This document shows, piece after piece, positions 22,035 to 30,726 of a stretch of 64,000 bases of DNA (within the stretch, counting starts at the first letter, position 1; each line of letters opens with the position of its first letter). The stretch is from Thelonectria olida. Taxonomy: Eukaryota > Ascomycota > Sordariomycetes > Hypocreales > Nectriaceae. A program made the position numbers and the translations under genes. The notes beneath the pieces are model-generated. The model worked only from the letters and a program-made list of their open reading frames with translations. It ran no database searches and was not told the origin of the DNA. Where the stretch lies: the NCBI GenBank assembly GCA_020736575.1, contig JAGPYM010000011.1, positions 496,001-560,000 of the forward strand, given 5' to 3'.

Positions 22035-25000
22035 ATGCCGAAACGGGCCTTCTCTCCTGAAGGCGACCAAAGTACCAGCGCTGGCGCTGGAGCTGGAAGG
22101 AAGAGAACAACACCGTTCAATGACGCGAGAGCATCAGCGACTGAGACTTATGAGCGAAAGGCGAATGGAGAATACACTGTCGGCTGGATCTGCGCCATAG
22201 TCACCGAGTACGTCGCCGCGCAGGCTTTCCTCGATCGGACTCACGACCGACCGGAGCATCTATCCCACGATGACAACAACGATTACACGCTGGGCAGCAT
22301 TGGGAGACACAACGTTGTTATTGCTGTCTTGCCCGGCGGAGAATATGGGATAGCCTCAGCAGCTATTGCTGCTAAAGATCTGCTCCATAGCTTTCCCAAC
22401 GTCAGGATTGGTCTGATGGTTGGCATTGGCGGCGGTGCTCCAAGCCCGAAGCACGACATACGTCTTGGAGATGTTGTGGTCAGTCAGCCTCAGAACGGAA
22501 TGGGAGGTGTGTTTCAGTATGACTTTGGCAAGACGATACAAGGTCAAACCTTCCACACAACAGGCCATCTGAACCAGCCGCCAACTATCCTACGAACGGC
22601 AGTAGCTGGAATAAGGGCACAATATCAACTCAATGGCCATCGACTCGAAGAGGCCATCAGTAGTACTCTGGAGAAGCGACCACGGCTACAGCCAGACTAT
22701 CAGCGACCGCATTCAAGCAGCGATAAATTGTATCGAAGCAATTTTGTCCATCCTTCAAATAACAAATTGAATTGCAACGAGGTCTGTGGCGATGATCCAT
22801 CGCGTTTGAGACTACGTTCGGAACGGACCAGAGCCCAAGACAATCCAGTCGTCCACTACGGCCTCATTGCTTCAGCCAACCAGTTAATGAAGGACGCCCA
22901 GGTTCGAGATCAACTTGTAACTGAGAAGGACATTTTGTGCTTTGAGATGGAGGCAGCAGGGCTGATGAACAACTTTCCATGTCTAGTCATTCGCGGCATC
23001 TGCGACTACTCGGACTCTCATAAGAACAAGGACTGGCAAGGGTATGCAGCAATGGCAGCGGCTGCTTTTGCTAAAGACCTTCTCAGTCGAATGCCCCAAC
23101 AGCACGCCGAAGCTCCCCACATCCACAGGACGCGAGGTGGCATCTCGTCGGATTCATCCCAGCTCAGAACAGGAGAGAGCCATTCGCTTAATGACGAGCA
23201 GAAATGTGCGCTTCTAGACTCGCTGCGGTTCGACCAAATCGACGCTCGCCAAATGACTATCAAGAACGCTCACGCTAAGACCTGTAAATGGTTGCTGCAG
23301 ACGCCTCAATATCTCGACTGGCTTGACAACAATAAGCTCAATGATCATCTTGGCTTCTTATGGATTAAAGGAAAGCCCGGGACTGGGAAGTCGACTCTGA
23401 TGAAGTTTGTTTTTCTTAATGCTCGAAGGAAGATGAAGGATAATGTTATCCTTTCCTTTTTCTTCAATGCAAGAGGAGACGACTTGGAGAAGTCTGTGAT
23501 TGGATTGTACCGTTCCATCCTGCTCCAACTTCTCGAACGACTTCCCAACCTTCAGCATGTCTTCGATTCTCTCGGACTGGCGACATGGAAGACCGGATGC
23601 CATCAATGGAGCGTCGAATCACTGAAGACACTTTTCGAACAAGCCGTGCAGGGCCTCGGGTACTCCAAAGTTTTGTGCTTCATCGACGCGCTAGACGAAT
23701 GCGATGAGCTCCAGGTACGAGATATGATATCCTTTCTTGTATCACTGGGAGAAAGAACTGCAGAAGTTGGGATCAGCTTTCGCGTCTGCTTTTCGAGCAG
23801 GCATTATCCTCAGATTACAATTGCAAAAGGACTCAGCCTCATTCTTGAAGGACAAGAAGGCCATGGGCAGGATATCACCAACTATATCTCTGGCGAGTTG
23901 AAACTCGGACACAGTCGCCTTGCTGAGCAGATCCGTGCTGATGTCCGAGAAAAGGCATCTGGAATTTTCATGTGGGTTGTCCTTGTGGTGGGGATCCTGA
24001 ACAAGGCACATGATGGGGGTCGCTTTCATGAGCTACGAAGAATACTCCGGGATATCCCTGGGGACCTGCACGAACTGTTCCGCGACATTCTAACAAGGGA
24101 TCACCACCATATAGATGAACTACTTCTATGCATTCAGTGGGTGCTGTTTGCCAGACGCCCGCTGAAGATAGAACAGCTGTACTTTGCTATCTTGTCTGGC
24201 ATTACACCAGAGTTCCTTCCCGAGTGGAATCCCGATGATATTGCGGCATCTGTTATGGAAAGATTCATTCTTGATTCCTCCAAAGGGCTTACCGAGGTCA
24301 CCAAGTCCAAAACCCCAACGATTCAATTCATTCATGAGTCAGTCAAGGACTTCCTTCTGAAGGAAAATGGACTGAGGGAGATTTGGCCTGATCTTGGTGA
24401 CAACTTTCAAGGAGAAAGCCACCAACGACTCAAGCAGTGCTGTCTCAAGTACATGAGGATTGACATTGCCTCCTATCCTAGCATCGCCACCCATCTGGAG
24501 AACGGTAATTCACTTCCGAAGGCATCGTCGTCGCAAGCTGCAGAACTCCGCCGATCCGCCGATCAAACATTACCGTTCCTCGAGTACGCTACAAGAAACG
24601 TTTTGTATCACGCAGATGCCGCTGAAGAGGCCGGGGTTGATCAAACCACTTTTCTTCAGACCTTTCAGCTTATCGATTGGATCAGGCTTGATAATGTATT
24701 TGAAAGACACCAAGTGCGCCGTCATACCAATGCAAGTCTACTGTATATCTTGGCAGAGCACAATATGGCAAATCTGATTAGACTTCACCCGTCTAACACA
24801 TGCTGCTTTAAAGTAGAAGACGAGCGTTACGGCACGCCAATTTTTGCGGCGCTGGCTACTGACAGTGATGAAGCAGTGCGGACATTGTTGGAAGCTCTGG
24901 CGGGAATCAAGCACCTACCGACTCCAATTCATGGCTTGTGTGAACAGTACTTTCGGCATGGAAGGCACAAGAGATACATCGGACGCGATTTCTTATTCTC

Positions 25001-26309
25001 TTCTCAGAAAGGCATATTGTATCACCTTGCAGAGGAAGGCAATGGATTTCTAATGTCCATTTTCTTCCATGTTTCGGGCAAGCCGGATGTGAACTCTAAG
25101 GATAGGACTGGCCGAACGCCGCTATCACGTGTTGCAGAAGTCGGGCAGGAGATGGCAGTCAAGCTGCTCCTAGAGAAGGGTGCCGACCTTGAGTCAAGGG
25201 ATAAGGAGGGCCGGACGCCGCTGTCCTGGGCTGCAAAAAATAGGGATGCGGCAGTGTTCAAGCTGCTGCTAGAGAAGGGCGCTGACTTTGAGTCAAAGGA
25301 CAATGATGGTCAGACGCCGCTATCAATAGCTGCATGGAATGGGCGGGAGGCAGTGGTCAAGCTACTTCTAGAGAAGGGCGCTGACTTTAAGGCAAAGGAC
25401 AATGATGGTCGGACGCCACTATCATGGGCTGCAGGGATTGGGCTGGAGAGAATGGTCAAGCTACTTCTAGAGAAGGGCGCTGACTTTGAGGCAAAGGATA
25501 ATGATGGTCGGACGCCGCTATTAATAGCTGCATGGAATGGGCGGGAGGCAGTGGTCAAGCTACTTCTAGAGAAGGGCGCTGACTTTAAGGCAAAGGACAA
25601 TGATGGTCGGACGCTACTATCATGGGCTGCAGGGATTGGGCTGGAGAGAATGGTCAAGCTACTTCTAGAGAAGGGCGCTGACTTTAAGTTAAAGGACAAT
25701 GCTGGTCGGACGCCGCTATCAAGAGCTGCATGGAATGGGAAGGAGGCAGTGGTCAAGCTACTTCTAGAGAAGGGCGCTGACTTTGAGGCAAAGGACAATG
25801 ATGGTCGGACACCGCTATTATTGGCTGCAGGGAATGGGGAGGAGAGAATGGTCAAGCTACTTCTAGAGAGGGGCGCTGGCTTTGAGGCAAAGGATAATAA
25901 TGGTCGGACGCCGCTATCATAGGCTGTAGGGATTGGGCTGGAGAGAATGGTCAAGCTACTTCTAGAGAAGGGCGCTAATTTTGAGTCAAAGGATAATATT
26001 GGTCGGACGCCGCTATCAAGAGCTGCATGGGATGGGGAGGAGGCAGTGGTCAAACTACTTCTAGAGAAGGGCGCTGACCCTGAAGCAAAGGACAAGAACG
26101 GCCAGACGCCGCTATTCTGGGCTGTAAAACGAAATTGGAGAACAGCGGCTGAGGTGATCGAGCTGCTGCTAGAGAAGGGCGCCAACCTTCAGTCAATGGA
26201 CAAGCATGGCCAAACGCCGCTATCATGGGCCGTAGAAAATAGGTCGAAGGTGTGGTATGGGGTGCCCGAGCTGCTCTTGGAGAGGGCCGCCCACCTCGAA
26301 CTCGATTGA
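22035..26309 (+). pseudogene. NLR-type protein PNP-NACHT-ankyrin, interrupted by an in-frame TAG in the ankyrin repeats
   Basis: Intronless frame. Residues about 45-365 form a purine-nucleoside-phosphorylase-like domain (GWICAIVTEYVAAQAFLD, MVGIGGGAPSP, CFEMEAAGLMNNFPCLVIRG, CDYSDSHKNKDWQGYAA). A NACHT ATPase follows, with P-loop GKPGTGKST near residue 447 and Walker B LCFIDALDECDE near 550. A helical linker leads to 12 ankyrin repeats starting at 25110. The reading stops after 1,295 residues at TAG 25920-25922. The frame then continues unchanged for 128 more codons through three further repeats to a stop at 26309. In sister repeats the stop codon is TGG. PNP-NACHT proteins are fungal NLRs linked to non-self recognition; some PNP-type domains in immune proteins consume nucleotides. 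The truncated form keeps both catalytic domains and nine repeats, so it may still function. Confidence 0.88.
25110..26309 (+). repeat. Twelve ankyrin repeats of 99 bp, highly similar at DNA level, with a two-unit higher-order period
   Basis: Units begin at 25110, 25209, 25308, 25407, 25506, 25605, 25704, 25803, 25902, 26001, 26100 and 26208; all are 99 bp except the eleventh (108). Two types alternate: A units with AAWNGREAVVKLLLEKGAD and B units with AAGIGLERMVKLLLEKGAD. Units 3-4 and 5-6 are nearly identical as 198-bp pairs, so the block grew by duplicating pairs. The outer units (1, 2, 11, 12) are more diverged. Such near-identical repeats are typical of fungal recognition domains that change by unequal exchange. 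Confidence 0.93.
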
Positions 26310-26645
26310 TCCTATGGTCTGATAGACTCTTAGTTTCCTCGAGCAACCCAACCCGAGCCCATAGATGTATGTGTTGCATAACTTTCAGTTCCCCTGAGTA
26401 CCCGATGAAGACGTCCATTCCACGCTCGTGTCCCACAACCTTCTTAGAGGCCGGCGGAGGCATAATTGGCGGGTTCGTGGAATAGGTAATTAAGATCATT
26501 TACAAATGATCTGGGCAAGAAGCTCCGGCTTTCCCTATACATAGACAGTTGCAGACCCAAATTCCGTTAATTTATCTCTAGTAGGTACCCCGAATAAGTA
26601 GTCATGCAAATCAAAAACACATAATACCAATTCCCTTGAGAGCTT
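26310..26645. other. Short intergenic region
   Basis: 336 bases between the NLR end and the converging orphan gene. I see nothing in it beyond 3' flanks. Confidence 0.5.
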
Positions 26646-27068
26646 TCAGAGCTCTTCTTCCTCTTCGTCTTCTCCGTATCCTTCTGGAATGTCCTCAGAA
26701 GCCGCGTCTAGGATAATCTGAATAACATCAGGATGTCCATCTTCGTTACTAGTCCTCTGATAAAATGGTAAAGCTTCAAAATATTGCTCTGGTGAACCAA
26801 ACCTGTAACCAATCGCATCTTCCTTAATGCTCTCAAGCACTGTTATCCTCCCCTCGTCAAGGCGACCATCATGCACACCCCCAAAAATATGATAGCGCGC
26901 CCAAACAGCATCGCCAAACCTGCTATCAAGTACAGAATCGACATACATAGTAGCCCATGGTTCCAATAGTGTCCCGACAGCGGTTCTGTTGAGTACGTCG
27001 TTGAGGGAAATATCCAAGAATAGCTGCTCGACGAGCTGAGAGTAATTGAGACCCAAAGCTACACTCAT
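26646..27068 (-). CDS. Orphan acidic-tailed protein with a decayed paralog nearby
   Basis: 140 residues from the ATG at 27068 (an in-frame upstream ATG at 27197 adds low-quality sequence). The family is not recognised. The protein looks soluble and globular, with blocks LLEPWATMYVDSVLDSRFGD, VWARYHIFGG, ESIKEDAIGYRFGSPEQYFE and ALPFYQR, and ends in an acidic tail (GYGEDEEEEEL). The reality of the gene is supported by a degenerate homologous stretch at 28359-28630 on the opposite strand. That copy conserves the same blocks at protein level (DWASKYANAILEWRFGDSIW ... SIKEDA), which only makes sense if the sequence was once under coding constraint. Confidence 0.65.
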   Translation of the reverse strand: MSVALGLNYSQLVEQLFLDISLNDVLNRTAVGTLLEPWATMYVDSVLDSRFGDAVWARYHIFGGVHDGRLDEGRITVLESIKEDAIGYRFGSPEQYFEALPFYQRTSNEDGHPDVIQIILDAASEDIPEGYGEDEEEEEL

Positions 27069-28358
27069 GGTGACTGTTGCAACGTTAAAATTGGAAACTA
27101 AGGGGTGTATGGAGTGAGTTTTGGCATGCCTGGTTCTCTCAGAGCTGGAAAAAGAGGATAGACCGGGGAAATGGTAGGGGCAACGTGATAATTGCAAGAG
27201 AAGATGGTGGTGAAGATCAATGCTGTGTCCTTATAGATGCACATACACCATGGAAGAAGGCGGGGCCATTCATTAGGCATCAGTCTGATAGCGGCAGCCG
27301 TGACGGAAGCAACGGCACAAGCCATGGGCACGTACGTCTTCAGCTGACAGGTGCAGGCAGGCATCGGACGATGGTGTTGGTGTTGGTGTTGGGTGTTTCG
27401 TGAATGCGGATTGCCGTTCTTCCGGGTCTCGACCACTATTAGAGATTTTTCCTTCGCAAATGCAGTAGCTGGCCACGTCGAGCTACTACGTAGTAGGCTG
27501 CCTCTGCATGTTCCATGATGAATTGAATGTGCCGGCGTCCGTCCACTCCTGGCGCGCCTCAAGCTCTAGTCGCACACCACCCATCTAGTTGCATTGCGCG
27601 GATCGAGCCGTTGTCACTATAAAGCCCATCCATCAGCTTGCCCGTCTGACCCGACAATTTATGTTCTCAATACTGTTCTGTGAGGACCTTCTGTCCACGG
27701 TTGTGACATGCCGTCAATTGACGGATAGGTCTTACATGCGTATACTTAACCCTTTCTATCCATTTCTATTATTAACCGTTGAGCTTTAGCAGAGTTGGTC
27801 TTCTCAATTCTGTTGAGGCAATTGTTTTGTTCATGTAACTAACCTTTTCTAGAGAGTCTAGCAGGCAAAAGCAAGCGGCAATTACCTCGCTTACAACAAA
27901 AATGGACAACGAAGATCAACGACCAACAACCAACTAAAGACCAACCAGTAACAACCTGCAATTCACCCCACAAGCCCCAGGGCTCGGAGACAGTTTAGTC
28001 CCCAACGGCCGAGAATGTCGGCTGAGGTTGAACCTCACCGTGACGTGTCAAGGAGTCGTGGGCTTCAATAATCGCCGAAAGTTTACCCAAGGTTCAATTC
28101 ACTTCCTTGTGCCATTCACGTGCTGTTCTTTTCTTCCATTTTTGGCTAATTGAATAACTAAGAAGCAGCTTCCCTTGCTGAGTAACCGGCGAATCATCTC
28201 CTCGAGTCTTTTTTAGTTTGCCATGTCGTGCCATTGATGCATCCTCTGCCGATATCCGTGTTGAGCAACCTGAACGTGGAACATGGCACGTATTATTCGC
28301 AGATTTCCGCGGGTAATCAGGGCAATACGCGCGAGAATGAAGGCTTCGAGCAGAAACC
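27069..28358. other. Intergenic region, 1.3 kb
   Basis: No credible gene. A perfect 14-bp palindrome ctactacgtagtag lies at 27483-27496, and a short ggtgtt microsatellite near 27372-27390. The sequence between the orphan gene and its decayed copy shows no obvious transposon ends. Confidence 0.5.
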
Positions 28359-28630
28359 GAGGATTGGGCCAGCAAATACGCCAATGCTATCCTCGAGTGG
28401 CGGTTTGGCGACTCCATCTGGGCCCGCTATCATATAACCGGACAAGTACTCAAGAACGGAACTATCAACGGCGCTGACTTGACTATACCTGAGAGCATCA
28501 AAGAAGATGCCGTACCGTAGAGTGTAAGGTCAACGCGCCCGACCAATTTGAGGAGGCTCTATCATTCTATGCGAAGTCGGGCAGTAAGGGTGGAAACGCC
28601 TACGTTCTCAAGATGATCTTGAGCACCAGT
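28359..28630 (+). pseudogene. Degenerate copy of the 26646-27068 gene
   Basis: Reading from 28359 gives EDWASKYANAILEWRFGD, SIWARYHITGQVLKNGTING and ADLTIPESIKEDAVP, then a stop. After a frame change it continues CKVNAPDQFEEALSFYAKSG and ends near KMILSTS. Both parts align with the intact gene (EPWATMYVDSVLDSRFGD, VWARYHIFGG, ESIKEDAIGY, SPEQYFEALPFYQR). The 5' part is out of frame or lost and the stop lies mid-domain. It is therefore a broken paralog in inverted orientation about 1.3 kb away. An undetected intron at the frame change is a weaker alternative. Confidence 0.7.
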
Positions 28631-29427
28631 CTCAAAGACAGTTTCAGCTTTCAGGAACGCACGATATACTCTACCTCGTGTAGCAGAAGCTGGCTTGCCG
28701 TCCAGAGTGACTGCCTCTATCTAATCCACCACATTTGTGATGGAAAGGTCAATATCGGTAACCAGAGATCTGTTTTTACCCATGAAAGTTGCCACCTCAG
28801 GTCAGACCACATGACAGCGATGGCGATCTGGCGTATAACGCTGCTCACGCCGTCGCTAAACCGATTGAAGAAGACTGTTCAAGAGAACGAGCATGTTGCT
28901 TCAATGGGGTTACCTCGGGTGTCGCCGAAGAACAGAAGTCGTCGCAAGGTCTGCCTCAGCAGAAAGAACGGTGATGCCTGGGTGATGCTTTTGCGGCTTG
29001 GATTCATCGAATAGACGAGAGATACTTGAACTTGTTTGTTTTGTATCTCTAGTTACAGGTTAATGGACGAATAAAGAAGGCAGACGAGGCCGCAACAGCC
29101 TTTGTTAAGTAGAGTCAGGACATGAAGAAGATGCTGACCCTGCCGTCTAAATCCACATGAAGATGTGACCATTCCGATCAGAAACTGCAGTAATAGACTT
29201 CCATATCAATGGATAGATATCTGTTGGATTGGTAACTAATTAGCCCCTGATCTATCCAGCAATTGCAGGCCGTAGTGAACGGTTAACCCGGGCAGTTGAG
29301 ACGTCATTGCGTAAACTCCGTGCTTAACTCCGCCAGCACGACATCACCTCTCGATATGCATGCCGGTCCTTCTCCAAGGCTTCAACACAACATCTACTAC
29401 GTCAAGTTTAAGCCGATCTATGGCAAA
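28631..29427. other. Intergenic region, possibly decayed sequence
   Basis: Continues downstream of the broken copy. Overlapping frames of 60-130 residues occur but none is recognisable. The final 130 bases have no stop in the frame of the methyltransferase, so that gene could begin earlier (29296 or 29356). Confidence 0.4.
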
Positions 29428-30319
29428 ATGGCAGCTACAGAGCACAACAAATACGGACCCGGCTACCGCGCCTCTCAGGTAAAGCATCACGAATGGCGAA
29501 CCGCCGAGAACAGCGCATCCCACCTTCTGCCGCGACTGCAGGCCATGGTCAAGGAGAAGCCTCAACTGAAGCTTCTAGACGTCGGCGCTGGCTCCGGAAC
29601 CATTTCCGCAGGACTCGCAAAGTACATGCCCGACGGCGAGGTCCTGGCCACGGATCTGTCAGACGATATTCTGGCGCGCGCAAAGGAATACGCAGACTCG
29701 CATGGCGTGGCTAACATCAAGTTCCAAAAGGCCAGCGTCTTCGAGCTCCCGTTTCCTGACTCGACGTTTGACGTGACGCATGCGCATCAGGTGCTGTGTC
29801 ACTTGGACACGCCGTCAGAGGCGATCCGCGAGATGCTTCGTGTGACGAAAACCGGGGGTGTGGTTTCTCTGCGCGAGAGCGAGATGGGCATGTGGGCTGT
29901 TTGGCCTGAACTGCCCCCGTTGCTTCACTTTGTGGACATGGCCGCAAAAGTCATGGTTGCTAATGGGGGCCAGGATAAGGGCGGACGACAGCTCCTCTCT
30001 TGGGTGCTACAAGCCGGTGTTGCCCGGGAAGATATCACGGCCAGTTTTGGGACGTGGTGTTATAGCCAGCCGGAGGACAAGGTGGTTTGGGGTGAGTCGT
30101 TTGCTGTTTGATACGTTTGTGGTCATTACTGATGAGCGAGTAGCGGGTGCCATGTCAGAGAGGCTTCGGGATGGGCAAATGCGAGAAAAGGCCATCGAAA
30201 GGGGTTTAGCGACTCAAGATGAGATCGAAGGCATGATCAGAGCATGGGATGAGTGGAGCAAGCAGGATGATGCGACATTGGGAATCATGAACGGCGAGAT
30301 CTTGGTGAGTAAGAAATAG
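29428..30319 (+). CDS. UbiE/COQ5-type SAM-dependent methyltransferase
   Basis: Two exons, 29428-30091 and 30144-30319, separated by a 52-bp intron (gtgagt ... gagtag); 279 residues. The class I Rossmann fold is clear: motif I LLDVGAGSGTIS (about residues 49-60), acidic residue after beta-2 in VLATDLSDDIL, and motif II/III region FDVTHAHQVLCHL and MLRVTKTGGVVSLRE. I chose the start MAATEHNKYG because family members begin just before the YGPGYRASQ block; earlier in-frame ATGs at 29296 and 29356 are possible. Fungal relatives methylate small molecules of unknown kind; true ubiquinone or menaquinone function is unlikely given the many paralogs in moulds. Confidence 0.85.
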
Positions 30320-30726
30320 ATACGACACGGTTGTTAGATCCCACTGCCACCAGTTGGGTCAGCACAGGTTGTATCAATAATTATGATTATAGATCTTAGT
30401 ATTCACTAGCTATCCCACCGCCACCAGTCCTGGTCGAATCCATCCCGTCCGCCGTTCTCAGGCGTGAACCTGTTAGCTCCGTCACTCTTAACTCCGCTCC
30501 ATGATGAAGCACTGGAATGGTTATCCCCGAGCCGACCCGCCCGGGCCAGCTGATTTCTTTGCTGCCTCTGTCCATTATCTCCGTCTCGCCCTCACTCTTC
30601 AACTTGGTCCCGTCACAAGATTGTGTGCTTCAATATTTGCCATCTGCCAAACTCTTGGTCTCCTGTGTTACGGCCGAGACGGAATCTTGCCTCGAACCAC
30701 AACATACCATACCCACAGCCCTGCCC
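30320..30726. other. Short intergenic region
   Basis: About 400 bases that should contain the promoter of the Zn2Cys6 gene. An open frame runs in from 30517 (70 extra codons), but those residues are not family-like, so I treat them as leader. Confidence 0.45.

Noticed and set aside
25310..26185. 291-residue minus-strand frame with regular repeats
   Set aside because: Antisense shadow of the 99-bp ankyrin repeats.
25110..26309. Regular direct repeats resembling an array
   Set aside because: Not CRISPR: 99-bp units with no spacers, coding for ankyrin repeats in a eukaryotic gene.
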